A DNA stretch of 64,000 bases from Pictodentalium vernedei (taxonomy: Eukaryota > Mollusca > Scaphopoda > Dentaliida > Dentaliidae). The position numbers and the translations under genes are program-made. Below are positions 11,127 through 22,900 of this stretch, one piece after another; position 1 is the first letter of the stretch, and each line of letters begins with the position of its first letter. A model generated the notes under the pieces. The model had not been told where the DNA came from, searched no databases, and saw nothing but the letters and a program-made list of their open reading frames with translations. The stretch is taken from positions 167,729,453 to 167,793,452 of the forward strand of contig CM062290.1 in assembly GCA_031216915.1 (NCBI GenBank), written 5' to 3'.

Positions 11127-11936
11127 AGGCTTGTCATTTTGAAAATTTCAGGAGGGCCATTATAGTTGCCTCAAATCACCACAGGAGGGCCATTTTGGGT
11201 TCACCTAAAATGACCCCAGGAAGGCCAATTATGATTTGCAGGGGCCATTTTGTTTCAGCCTGCTGGGTAGAAAACTAAAATCATTTTAAGGTACATGGTT
11301 TGTGTAATTATGATGTACGCCATCACGTAAGGTATAGATGCAGGCTTGAATATTTGGATGCAAGATACCAGATTACTCATGACACTCACTAACAGTGAAT
11401 GTGATAGTTATCTTGCATCCAAATAACCAAGCTTATATCTGCACATTACATGGTGACTGTACAAGCCAGTGCACTGTGCTCACAGCCACATGCCGATAAC
11501 TTGGGGGCGAATCTATCAGATTAGGGGGACGAATTGTCTCGGCTTTGATTTTAGGACGGAACGTCCCAGGCAAATCATCCTGGGTCGAACTGGCTTGGGG
11601 ATGGTACGGAGTCGTGTGTGACACGAGAGTTGTCACGGTCTGATGTACAATGTAATAACTAATTACAACTTTGGAATTGGCAGGCCTCTAGCTCGTATTT
11701 GGAAAGTTACGTAACTGTCTCTGAGTGACTGCGTCAACAAACTTCACAAATTGCACTTTGTTACCTCCTTAAATCCGCGAAAATTGCCATTTGAGACGGC
11801 CGATTTTGTTGTACCTTCGACTGAATTAATGGGCCGCATTAATCGGGGTTAGGCGGATGTTTACTGTCCGCGGAATTTCTACTTCCAGCGGGCGACTCCG
11901 GCCTGCAGCGATCACCTGCCTCAAAATGACAAGCCT
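11127..11936. mobile_element. Unclassified TIR DNA element (about 810 bp)
   Basis: AGGCTTGTCATTTTGA at 11127-11142 is matched perfectly by its complement at 11921-11936, a 16 bp terminal inverted repeat. AAATAT words lie at or within one base of both ends as a possible duplication. The interior is richer in CpG than its surroundings and includes GGAGGGCCATTTTG repeats near 11150-11250, but no transposase. The CpG-rich part (11450-11900) could be mistaken for a promoter. Confidence 0.6.
11323..11456. repeat. Imperfect inverted repeat (134 bp), foldback
   Basis: Arms of about 47 bases pair imperfectly. The inner 17 bases TATTTGGATGCAAGATA are exact on both sides and the ends read TCACGTAA and TTACATGGTGA. 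It lies inside the 11127-11936 TIR element and may be a separate MITE. Confidence 0.6.
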
Positions 11937-12064
11937 GAAATATAGAGGTTTCCTTTAGGGCGGTCATGATTAATCAATTATTTGACTGTCGATCGGTCAT
12001 GGCAAAATTGATTAGTATTTTTTGTTGTTGAATAAGTGGTAAATTTTACGTTTTAGACATTTAA

Positions 12065-12666
12065 CCCTTTTGCGAATCAGCCAAACTGCCCCCCCCCCCC
12101 CCACCCCCAGACTTGGGATATTGGGGTTAATTTCGGGATCATATCATCCGTTGGATAAAGGTGTACAAAATTCCATTCATTTGGATTCCTCCAATTCCTC
12201 GACCACGCCAGCACCCTCTGCCATGTCCCTGGCCAGCACTTCTTTTTCTGCCGCGTCCCCTCCCACTGACCAGTCCTATTCCAGACGTTGAAGGTCTCTC
12301 TTTGTCATCTGGATTATTACTGGCAACATCGTCTCAACGTCCAGCATTCACAGTAGTGTCATTTGTGTCAGCTTGATTTGAGCCTGCCTGTACAGCAGAA
12401 TCCTGTTCCACGACGGTGTCATTAGAGTGATATTCGTCCATGGAATTACTGTGATTCTGGTGCAATTTGCCCGAAGACTGTAGCCAAGCAACTAAAGGGA
12501 AATAACTCTAAATTCATTCGGGTATGAAAATTACTTCTATGAACTGATCGAGATAGCACACGTGGACTGTGGTGAGAGTAGATGCATTACTATGCTATTA
12601 GCGTGCCGATGGGTTTGTAGTGTTAGTTTACCGCCGGCACGGCGTGCGCAGACGAGCCACAAAGGG
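12065..12666 (-). mobile_element. piggyBac element relic, internally deleted
   Basis: TTAA at 12061-12064 and 12667-12670 flank ends beginning CCCTTTTGCG and, as the complement, CCCTTTGTGG, which match the CCYT-type ends and TTAA target of piggyBac. The minus strand from the right end carries a leader of about 220 bases, then the start of a transposase-like frame. Only about 600 bp remain, so the catalytic region is absent. A 14-base poly(C) run is at 12089-12102. Confidence 0.55.
12334..12441 (-). pseudogene. N-terminal relic of a piggyBac-type transposase
   Basis: An ATG at 12441 opens 35 codons beginning MDEYHSND and rich in Asp, Thr, Asn and Gln, ending in TGA. Downstream in another frame follows a Gly-Arg-rich stretch (SGRGRGRKR...GRGCWRGRG). 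An acidic N-terminus followed by a Gly/Arg-rich region is a common layout of piggyBac-derived proteins. The catalytic DDD domain is missing. The assignment rests mainly on the TTAA-bounded ends. Confidence 0.4.
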
Positions 12667-12670
12667 TTAA

Positions 12671-13839
12671 TAATTAAAAGAAAATTTTATGAAAAAACTA
12701 TCGTTTCTAAAGGTAAAGGGTTAAGAACGTTGATGTTAAACCTCATAAAGCTGTTAGAAGCATTGGTCTTTGAGGTACATTCCGAGCTTTGATGTTCTGA
12801 ACTTTTGAGCCGTCAGTGTAATAATCAGGACCGGTCAGCAGTTGTGAAGTTGCTGAATGCAACAGTGTCTGTGATGTTTTTCCTTCGAAAGTTAGAATAG
12901 TTACCTTTGAAATAAAGTACTTTCACTTGTATAACAAAAATATCTAAACTCAAACATTTAAACAGAGACGTAACTCCTAAACACCCCCCCCCCCCCCACC
13001 CCCCACATGCAACACAAATAAACAGAGTACCACCTGTTTCCACGTTCGACTAGATTTGAGCTGCAGCACAAATGGCGATCGTATATATCTGTTAACCTTG
13101 TAGGGTTGCACGGTATACTGGTAAACCGGTAATTATCAGTATTGAGAATCATACTGGATGAATACCGGTGTCATTTTAAAAGTACCAGTAAATCATAAGA
13201 AACGGTACTGTATCAAATTATCGAAACTGAAGTCGATATATTATTGGGGAAAAAACTAGTCACTGTACTCGATCATGTCTGGCATTCCCCAAGTGTCAAT
13301 CACAGAAAACAAATCAATACTACATGAAACTCCTCCCAGACGGACAACTCCTGTTATGAAGTTCATGTCAATCTTCATTCAACCAATGAAAAAACAGTTT
13401 GCAGCATACTTGAGCTGCATAAGTTACAAATTAGTATACCCGTCCCAGCATTTTGAAACAGAAAGGTGAATATTTTGGGAGTGTATCGAATTCAGGGAAT
13501 GAATACTTTGACACATTTGTGTATGTAATCTTAGGTGTGGATAATAAAATTATCCACAAAATCATCACAGGGATTGTTTGTTTTATTTATGCTATCCCTC
13601 TCAAAAACAGATAAAACCTGAAGCTAAGTTGATCAACGTTTCCACCAACACTGTCATTGTGAACTTTGAACTTATGAATATTAATAAGCTGTTCAATGGC
13701 AATGAAGACATGAGTTGTATGTCCACGTCACTTTTCATCCCAGTTTTAAAACAATGACAACCAGCAACTGAACTATTTTTTTGTAACTTCAAATATTTTT
13801 TTTACAGATATTACCACAGAAATTAAAAATAAATTCAAA
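12671..13839. other. Unassigned, with fragment of a CGGTATAC-type hAT MITE
   Basis: No gene is supported. A 14-base poly(C) run lies at 12984-12997. From 13102, TAGGGTTGCACGGTATACTG and the following ACCGGTA/TACCGG words look like one end of a hAT-type MITE whose partner end I could not find. At 13536-13558 a short hairpin (TGTGGATAAT/ATTATCCACA) is present. Confidence 0.4.
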
Positions 13840-14179
13840 CAAGAGGCCCCACGTGGCCTTAATCGCTCACCTGACAAAGTGACTCTAAGAAGTATTTTAG
13901 GTCACCTTCACCATGTCATGCCTCATCAACATTAACTGGTTGAGTGATAGATTTTGTTTGAAGTTCAACATTTGTTACCTAAAATTAGTTTTATTTAAAA
14001 TCGTTGGTGTGTGGCCAATCTCCAATGATTTTTAATAAAGCAAATTTATCTCTGCAGACAAACTGGTTTAGCATGAAGCACAAACAAGGAATGTGAAGAG
14101 ATAGCCTTGGACATCTCTCCCCAACTGTGGATATCTTCCATGTGCTACATGTATATATTTGCATGCAAGAAAACAAAAA

Positions 14180-14482
14180 TTTTCACAAATTTTCCAAAAT
14201 ATTAGTTTTTTTTATCATCATTGGAACAAGCTCAAACAGCTTATTCCAATAGGGGTATGGGAAGATCAGGTATATTTTTGAGACAGAAATGTGAATATAT
14301 AAATAATGGTGTTTTTTTGTGAATGATGCTGGAGAATTTTGCGTAAAGATATGGTAAATGGTTTGTTCTAGATACAGAATGAAGCAAAAGTATTTAAATT
14401 TGATTAGGCAAGTTGTTCCTATAATGCATTTAAAAATTGAAGTAACTGTTTTTTTGCTGACAAACTTTTAGATGTGTGTGTC

Positions 14483-14515
<33 letters not shown>

Positions 14516-15200
14516 TTGTGTGTGTGTGTGGGGGGGGGGGGGGGGTAAGAGTGTTCTTGCAAACAAAATTTCTGAATAAATGGAAAATTTTATTTTTTGT
14601 GTGAAAGACATAGTGCGTGAATGTTGATTGGAACAAGCTTAGAGAGCTCATTTTAATGTGAAGTCATAAAGCTGTGTTTTACGTACGAAATTCTGGAATA
14701 ACTAAAAAAATTGCTTTTTTGACTCAAAAAGCATGGTGTGCGACCTCTCATTGGAATGAGCTCAAAAAGCTCATTCCAATAGGGTATTTACAAGCGATAA
14801 GTACATGTATGTTTAAGAGACAAAAATTAAAATTTGAATAGCGATTTTTGCGAAGAATGCTGACAAGTTTTGGCAGTTATGCTGGTAAAAAGGTAAGATA
14901 TGCAAAGTGGTTGTTTTTTAGAGGCGACATTTAATTAAGGGGAATTAACCCTTGATTACTGAGGTAACTTCTAAAAGTACTGAAATTTCATGAAGCAATG
15001 TGAATAACAGACAACAGTTGCCTAAAAATTTCATGAATAACTAAAATTTTTATTCCTTTGTCTCGAAAACATGGCATATGACCTTTGTTGCAATGAGCTG
15101 AATGCATGTGTTCCAATGAGGGGGTCATAAAATTTGAACGGAGATTTGTGTGAATAATGCATTAGTACTGCTTGATTTGGGTAAACGGTTCACCCTGGAT
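14180..15200. repeat. Cluster of TTAA-MITE centres within H1
   Basis: Four copies of a GGAATGAGCT/AGCTCATTCC palindrome occur near 14219, 14630, 14750 and 15090. The best, ATTGGAATGAGCT (14750-14762) against its complement (14768-14780), is perfect. Flanking phrases (CAxAGCATGGxxTxxGACC, GATTTTTGxGAAxAATGC) match the piggyBac-like MITE centres at 6000, 40850 and 49090. Clear TTAA-bounded ends are not visible, so this may be a tandemly duplicated MITE. Confidence 0.45.
14475..14545. repeat. (TG)n microsatellite followed by poly(G)
   Basis: TG dinucleotides run from about 14475 to 14529 with two TTTG interruptions and end in 16 consecutive G residues (14530-14545). Confidence 0.9.
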
Positions 15201-15212
15201 ACCACCCCTTCT

Positions 15213-18190
15213 ATAGTAGATCTTTTCTGCAAATTTTGTCTAAGATTCTATCAACTTTACAAATAAATACGTTCATGAATCACAATCAGATCCACCCCAC
15301 AATGTTGCATACCAAATATCAAAAGATGCTGCCTGCTGGATCTGGAGAAGAAGATTTTTTAAGAAATATGCCTGAAATGCACTAAGTTAAAATTTGGGCT
15401 CCTATACGGAGCTCAAATATAAACCCAGGGGGTCGATTTGAACAAACTTGAATCAGATCCACCCCACAATGTTGCTTACCAAATATGAAAAGATTCTGAA
15501 GCTGGATCTGGAGAAGAAGATTTTTTAAGAAATTTGCCTGAAATGCACTAAGTTCGAATTCGAGCTTCTATAGTGAGCCCAAATATGAAACTAGGAAGCC
15601 GATTTGAACAAACTTGAATCAGATCCACCCCACAATGTTGCATACCAAATATCAAAAGATTCTGCCTGCTGAATCTGGAGAAGATTTTTTAATAAATTTG
15701 CCCGAAATGCACTAAGTGCGAATTCGGGCTTCTATATTAAGCCCAAATATGAATCCAGGGGGCCGATTTGAACAAACTTGAATCAGATCCACCCCGCAAT
15801 GTTGCATACCAAATATCAAAAGATTCTGCCTGCTGGATTTGGAGAAGATTTTTGAAGAAATTTGCCCGAAATGCACTAAGTTTGAATTCGAGCTTCTATA
15901 GTGAGCCCAAATATGAATCCAGGGGGCCGATTTGAACAAACTTGAATCAGATCCACCCCGCAATGTTGCATACCAAATATCAAAAGATTCTGCCTGCTGG
16001 ATCTGGAGAAGAAAATTTTTTAAGAAATTTGCCTGAAATGCACTAAGTTCGAATTCGAGCTTCTATAGTGAGCCCAAATATGAATCTAGGAAGCCGATTT
16101 GAACAAACTTGAATCAGATCCACCCCACAATGTTGCATACCAAATATCAAAAGATTCTGCCTGCTGGATCTGGAGAAGATTTTTTAATAAATTTGCCCGA
16201 AATGCACTAAGTCCGAATTCGGGCTTCTATAGTGAGCCCAAATATGAATCTGGGGAGCCGATTTGAACAAACTTGAATCAGATCTACCCCGCAATGTTGC
16301 ATACCAAATATCAAAAGATTCTGCCTGCTGGATCTGGAGAAGAATATTTTTGAAGAAATTTGCCCGAAATGCACTAAGTTTGAATTCGAGCTTCTATAGT
16401 GAGCCCAAATATGAATCCAGGGGGCCGATTTGACCAAACTTGAATCAGATCCACCCCGCAATGTTGCATACCAATTATCAAAAGATTCTGCCTGCTGGAT
16501 CTGAAGAAGATGATTTTTTAAGAAATTTGCCTGAAATGCACTAAGTTCGAATTCAAGCTTCTATAGTAAGCTCAAATATGAATCTAGGGAGCCGATTTAA
16601 ACAAATTTGCATCAGATCCATCCCACAATGTTGCATACCAAATATCAAAAGATTCTGCCTGCTGGATCTGGAGAAGAAAATTTTTTAAGAAATTTGCCTG
16701 AAATGCACTAAGTTCGAATTCGAGCTTCTATAGTGAGCCCAAATATGAATCTAGGAAGCCGATTTGAACAAACTTGAATCAGATCCACCCCACAATGTTG
16801 CATACCAAATATCAAAAGATTCTGCCTGCTGGATCTGGAGAAGAAGATTTTTTAATAAATTTGCTTGAAATGCACGAAGTTCAAATTTGGGCTCCTATAC
16901 TGAGCCCAAATATAAACCCAGGGGGCCGATTTGAACAAACTTGAATCAGATCCACCCTGCAATGTTGCTTACCAAATATGAAAAGATTCTGTCTGCTGGA
17001 TCTGGAGAAGAAGATTTTTTAAGAAATTTGCATGAAATGCACTAAGTTCAAATTCGAGCTTCTATAGTGAGCCCAAATATGAATCTAGGAAGCCGATTTG
17101 AACAAACTTGAATCAGATCCACCCCACAATGTTGCATACCAAATATCAAAAGATTCTGCCTACTGGATCTGGAGAAGAAGATTTTTTAAGAAATTTGCCT
17201 AAATGCACTAAGTTCGAAATCGGGCTCCTATACTGAGCCCAAATATGAACCCAGGGGGCCGATTTGAACAAACTTGAATCAGATCCACCCTGCAATGTTG
17301 CATACCAAATATCAAAAGATTCTGACTGCTGGATCTGGAGAAGAAGATTTTTTAAGAAATTTGCCTGAAATGCACTAAGTTCGAAATCGGGCTCCTATAC
17401 TGAGCCCAAATATTAACCCAGGGGGCCGATTTGAACAATCTTGAATCAGATCCACCCCACAATGTTGCTTACCAAATATGAAAAGATTCTGCCTGCTGGA
17501 TCTGGAGAAGAAGATTTTTTAAGAAATTTGCCTGAAATGCACTAAGTTCGAATTCGGGCTTCTATAGTAAGCCCAAATATGTATCCAGGGGGCCGATTTG
17601 AACAAACTTGAATCAGATCTACCCCGCAACGTTGCATACCAAATATCAAAAGATTCTGCCTGCTGGATCTGGAGAAGAAGATTTTTGAAGAAATTTGCCT
17701 GAAATGCACTAAATTCGAATTCGAGCTCCTATAGTGAGCCCAAATATGAATCTAGGGAGCCGATTTGAACAAACTTGAATCAGATCCACCCTACAATGTT
17801 GCATACCAAATATCAAAAGATTCTGCCTGCTGGATCTGGAGAAGAAGATTTTCAAAGAAATTTGCCTGAAATGCAGTAAGTTCAAATTTGGGCTCCTATA
17901 CTGAGCCCAAATATAAACCCAGGGGGCCGATTTGAACAAACTTGAATCAGATCCACCCCACAATGTTGCATACCAAATATCAAAAGATTCTGCCTGCTGG
18001 ATCTGGAGAAGAAGATTTTTTAAGAAATTTGCCTGAAATGCACTAAGTTCGAAATCGGGCTCCTATACTGAGCCCAAATATGAACCCAGGGGGCCGATTT
18101 GAACAAACTTGAATCAGATCCACCCTACAATGTTGCATACCAAATATCAAAAGATTCTGCCTGCTGGATCTGGAGAAGAAGATTTTTTAA
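15213..18190 (+). repeat. 18-unit satellite array, period about 166 bp
   Basis: The anchor AATCAGATCC recurs 18 times from 15284 to 18112, with spacings of 164-168 bp (most often 167, mean 166.4). Each unit holds GCCCAAATATGAA, GCCGATTTGAACAAAC, ATGTTGCATACCAAATATCA and GGATCTGGAGAAG. Two flavours alternate: CTATACTGAGC with CCAGGGGGCC, and CTATAGTGAGC with CTAGGAAGCC. Units at 15617, 15781 and 15945 share private variants with those at 16112, 16276 and 16442, giving a 495 bp higher-order repeat. Minus-strand frames of about 84 codons recur with the unit and are not genes. The length is close to the oyster 166 bp Cg170/BIV160-type satellites. Confidence 0.95.
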
Positions 18191-18215
18191 TGTTTTTCCC
18201 ATTGCCTACAGTGTT

Positions 18216-18240
18216 AAAAAGTGCTGACTCAGCACTTTTT
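18216..18240. promoter_or_regulatory. 25 bp palindrome containing a consensus T-MARE
   Basis: Twelve-base arms AAAAAGTGCTGA and TCAGCACTTTTT surround one C. The core TGCTGACTCAGCA (18222-18234) equals the T-MARE consensus bound by Maf and CNC/AP-1 bZIP dimers. The same core occurs at 47764-47776, and degraded forms lie at about 19865, 56530, 57490 and 59882 in sibling elements. Binding is inferred from the motif only. Confidence 0.6.
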
Positions 18241-19462
18241 CAAAGTCCCGAAACTGTACCCTATGATAAAACCGATGGCAATTTTTTTTTACCAATCCTT
18301 TCTGTTGGTCCTAAGGAAGCTGCACACCAAATAAAAATTCTCAGTGCCGTGCAGTTTTGGAGATATGGGCGTTTTAAATTTTTTCTATTTTTAGCTCCTG
18401 CGGTTCCCACGGGGCTGCGGGAAAAATTTTTTTTGCATAAATCAAGTACTCATGACCCAATAAGCCCTCACATAAAATTTGGTTCAAATCAGCCTCTCGG
18501 TTTGGAAAATAGAAATTTTGGGCGGGGCAAAAAATTTTGCCCCTCTCATAACAACGCCAAGTATAGCCCCACAAACTTCTCTTGAACAAATCTGAGTCTA
18601 CACCTCAAAAGGAAGCTGCACACCAAATATCAAGTCTCTGCTACTGCTGGTTCATGAGAAGAAGATTTACAAAGATTTTGGTGCCCCTTGGGGGCGTGGC
18701 ACCACCCAGGAGGAGGGGCAACTTCATTTGAACAAATCTGAATAGGCATTAGGTAATAAACATTTAGCCAACATTTGAATAAAATTGGGCTAGTGGTTTA
18801 GGAGAAGTCGATAATGTAAAGTTAACGCCGGACGGACGACGACGGACGACGGACGCCGGACGACGGACAGCAAGTGATTAGTAAAGCTCCCCTTGAGCTT
18901 CGCTCAGGTGAGCTAACAAGAGGCCCCACAGGGCCTGAGGGCATTCACCTGACATAGTAGCCTAAATATCAACCCAGGTAATTGATTTGAACAAGTTGTA
19001 TCTGCCCTTCCTGTGAAAAGCTTATACCAAATATCCAAAGATTCTGACCAGTGGATTTTAAAAAAAAAAAAAAAGAAGATTTTTAAAGAATATTCCTCTA
19101 ATAATAATTCAAGCCCAAATATGAACCCAGGGACTTGGCTTGAACAAACTTTAATCTCACTCCACCCCCCCCCCCCACCCCCTGCCCCCACACCTCCCTC
19201 CCTCCAAGAATGCTGCATATCAAATATCAAAAGATTATGATTGGTGGATCTGAAGAAGATTTTTAAAGAATATTCCTCATACTGCACTAATTTAAACGTT
19301 TGGGCTCCCATAGAGAACCCAAATATGGAGCTAGGGATTTGATTTCAATAAACATGTGAAACAATCTTCCAAAGATGTTATATGTGATATTTGAAAGCTT
19401 TTGGAGCAAGGGATTTGGGAGAATAGTCGTAAATGTTTTTCCCATTACCCATGGTAATGTTA

Positions 19463-19836
19463 TTTATTTATTTATTTATTGGTGTTTAAGGTCACATACT
19501 TATGCACAATGGCTAATCGTGACCCTGACAGTTTTATGGATGGGGGAAGCCTGAGTACCCGAAGAGAACCACCGAGCATCAACGAGCAACTGTCAGCTCC
19601 TCAACATTCTAACTCTGTTCAAGCTCTGCACAAGCAGGGTTACAGCGGTTGAAGGCATGTGCACCATTGATGTGCAGTAAGTCTTAGTACACGGCGTCAT
19701 TGTGCCCCCATGTAGGCAACCGGGATAAAGTGCCTTGCCCAAGGACATAACAAGGGTCGTCGACGATGGGGATCGAACTCGGGACCTCCAGCATAGCAGT
19801 CCAACAGTCTACCACTGAGCCACTGTGCACCCCACA
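19463..19836 (-). mobile_element. tRNA-headed SINE with 9 bp TSD
   Basis: On the minus strand the head reads GGTGCACAGTGGCTCAGTGG..., with a Pol III A box TGGCTCAGTGG (complement of 19812-19822) and B box GAGTTCGATCC (complement of 19770-19780). The body carries GTGCCTTGGGCAAGG-type sequence in reverse sense. The 3' tail is an (AATA)n stretch. GTAATGTTA at 19454-19462 and 19837-19845 is the target duplication. It lies inside H2. The body is shared with the 5S-headed SINE at 43108. Confidence 0.85.
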
Positions 19837-19958
19837 GTAATGTTACCCAGTGTTAAAAAAATCCTGACTCAGCACCTTTTCAAAGTCCTGGAAAAACTGA
19901 TGGCAATTTTTTTTTACCATTCTTTTCTGCTGTTCCTCAGGAAGCTTCACATAAAATA

Positions 19959-22900
19959 CAGGGTTCATACAGATTGGGCCAGACAAAATTCAAGGACTTT
20001 TTAAGGACTTTTCAAGGACATCCAAACTATTTTCAAGATTGGGCCAGATGAAATTCAAGGCCTTTTCAAGGACATCCAGACCATTTTCAAGGACTATAAA
20101 ACATGAGGGTTTTTTTTTTTTTTTTTTTTAAATACTATTTTTATTCTTACCTGAAAAACTAAAGTGATTAGACATCACACAGGAATGTCTGGAAATGTTC
20201 ATTGAGTCAACTATAATGCAAATTAACATCCACAAACTGTCAAAATGTGTTAACTTCAAATTAAAAACTGGTATAAACTGTAACAGCTTTGTTTAACTTC
20301 TTTATTCTGTACATCTAAAAACAGCTAGCCCTCCAATACTCTGAGTATCTAACTAGCAATGCTTCAAAGCTTCTACCTTTTCCTCAATTTCTTTTTCCAC
20401 TTTTTCAACATCAGAAAATTTTTCTTTTGCAGTCTTGCTATAAGAGTTTGATTTAGTCACAAATGTAATTTCCCCAGTTGACTCTGCTTTTTCACAAAGC
20501 TGATCAGCTGATTTAAGCAACGATTCGCCATCCTCCTTTAGTCTTTTCTTTTTTTGTTTCAGTTCTTCAAGTTCATCTATGATATGTTTCCTCTTTTCAC
20601 GTTCCCTTTCACTTTTCTTCTTTTCCCTCTGTTCATTCAGATAAACTTCATACTTGTGTCTGGCCAAAGATGATGAGTGTATTAAACCTTTATCAATTAC
20701 AACATTTAAAATGCCACCAACACTTTTTACGTAATCACAAATAAGACGTTGAGCAACCACAGATTGTGACTTCAAGTTCTCTACCTCCACCTCTTTGTTG
20801 ACACTGAATCCCCTTTCAACAGAGGCTTGGCCATGTGAGAGAATCATAAGTTTGTCAACAATATTTTTTAGTCTATTGAAACACTTGTCATTCATATATT
20901 TGTGAAATAAATCATCAACTCTGTCCTTCCGGTAATCAAAATCTGAAAATAATTTTGATCCAAACTGTGGTATTTTCTCAAGAAAATCATGATACTGAAT
21001 TTCTGTTTGGTCACAGTAATCTTCCTTAATTTTTCCAGCACTATACATAATAGGCAAAATATGTTTGAACTTTTTGCGACACACAGAGGGGTTACTGGAC
21101 ATTTCACAGGGATCAAATGCTGACAAGTATCTAACTAAAGAGTATGTCACGGGACATTTATGCAAAAGCTTCTGCAAAAGAGCAACAACAAAATCTTTAC
21201 ATTCCATTTTGAAATCCATAAGAGATCTATCACTGATGGCCTTACCATTCTTCTTAGCTCTATCCACATCGTCTTTTAGTGCTTTTTGTGTAGAAAATCC
21301 AACATCAATTTGACTATGTGTTTTGTGATTAGATTTATCTGATAAGTCAATATTTAGAATTTTTTCTGTCGTAGTGGCTCCATCCAACACTGACTGTTTT
21401 ATGACTTTTCTCATCAAAGGTTTAACAATATCCATAATATCTTTCTCAAAGAAAAAAATCATTGGCTGGTCACTTTGATAGTCTGTTAAAAAGGGCAAGA
21501 ACACACTTGAAATGGATTTAAAATATGTTAATTTCGAAATTACTAATGGATCACAAACTGCATCCTTAATCACTTCAAATGACTTAGTATCAGGGTTTCG
21601 CAGTTTTTTTTCAGAAACGGCTTTTATGTAAGTGTTTATTTCAGGCCATAACTTAATAGCACGATCACAAGCGGGTGAATTCTCAAGCCATCTATGCCCA
21701 ACAAACTTTAAGGGAAACAAATCACTTCCTGTTAGTGCTGTGAAATCCTCCCGTCTTGCAGGGGTGTCTTTAAAAAGATAATAAAGACTTGACAAAATTT
21801 TTGACACAGACCACCCAGAAGCTTCAACACCAGATTTCATGCTGTTGTGCATTATGTGTAGGCTACATGAGCCAATGTTAATAAGCTGCAAATTGAATTC
21901 ATCAGAAATAATTTGTGATATTTCTTTGTAAAATTTCCAGTTCACACTTGGACCATCCATACTAATTTGGAGAATTTTGCTCATGTCTAAACCACTTTCA
22001 AACACACCTTCTCTGAAATGTTGGACCATATCTTCTGCTCTGCCGTGCCCCATAAATGTAGATCCTAAAAATCTTGTTACAACTTGGTTTTTATTGGATT
22101 TGTATCTAACATGTATGTCCATTTGTTTTTGGTGAATTTTATGATTAAGACTTTCATCAAAAAGGATCACAAATGGCCCAGTAACCTCTGCTAGCAACTT
22201 TTTTTTCAAATGTTCAGCAATGCCAAATACACAAAGATATGCTGATTTTCTTTCACCACAGCTAAATTTATTTGCTATGCCGCTGTCAGGGAACATTAAT
22301 TTAAATAGTTTCCCCACACTTTCATTTGAGCTGTAAGAAGAATGTGATGCGACTGTGTAAAATGTCCAAAGTATTTCTGCTGAGAGCACGTCAGTAGGAA
22401 CCACAAAGCTGTTTATCGTGGATGAACCTGACGACTGGTTGGATTGTTGAACATCAAATCTCGAATCTGTTCTTCCATCTGATGTAACTGGTGATGAGAC
22501 CGTAGCTGAATCCTTGGAATTCGATTTAAAAATCCCCAGAGACGAAATTGTTTGTGTTGATGTTTCTATTAATTTTAGCATTTTTCTGTGCTTTTCACTT
22601 TTCGCGTGCGATTTAATTGCACTCTCGCCCATGCGGCCCAACTCAATTGACTTCAAACAAATCGCACATCTAGCTTTATATTTGTCACTTTCACAAATGC
22701 GTAACCAGTTTTTATATTCTGGGTTTTCAAGCCATGAGATATTGAACACACACTTTCCCATGTTTAACTGGCCCTTTCAAATTAAATTCGAAACGTAACA
22801 CGAATTCAAAACATAAATGGCTGCACACAACGTGACAACTTTTGTGTATATGAAAATGCTATAAGCTCGACAACCCCAGTCGGCACCGCACCAAGTGAAT

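Larger units (their letters stand above)
13840..18915 (+). mobile_element. Helentron-like non-autonomous element H1 with satellite core
   Basis: The 5' end is CAAGAGGCCCCACGTGGCC followed by CGCTCACCTGA. The 3' end is CTCAGGTGAGCTA. CTCACCTGA and TCAGGTGAG are subterminal inverted repeats. In order it holds palindrome-bearing insertions (14180-15200), an 18-unit array (15213-18190), a conserved 3' region with TGCTGACTCAGCA (18222), a GACGGACGACGG microsatellite (about 18828-18868), and a terminal AGCTC...GAGCT hairpin. It encodes no Rep/helicase, so it would need proteins from elsewhere. The layout matches the bivalve pearl/Helentron family as known to me. Confidence 0.7.

Noticed and set aside
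11450-11936. CpG-richer stretch as a promoter or first exon of the zinc-finger gene
   Set aside because: It falls inside a 16 bp-TIR element (11127-11936), which explains the base composition without invoking a promoter.
15712-17963. Repeated minus-strand frames of about 84 codons (MRGGSDSSLFKSAPW...) in the array
   Set aside because: They recur with the 166-167 bp unit, whose length is not a multiple of three, and each frame closes within two units. They are by-products of the satellite, not genes.
15213-18190. CRISPR array
   Set aside because: The units are directly contiguous 166 bp repeats with no unique spacers, in eukaryotic-type DNA.
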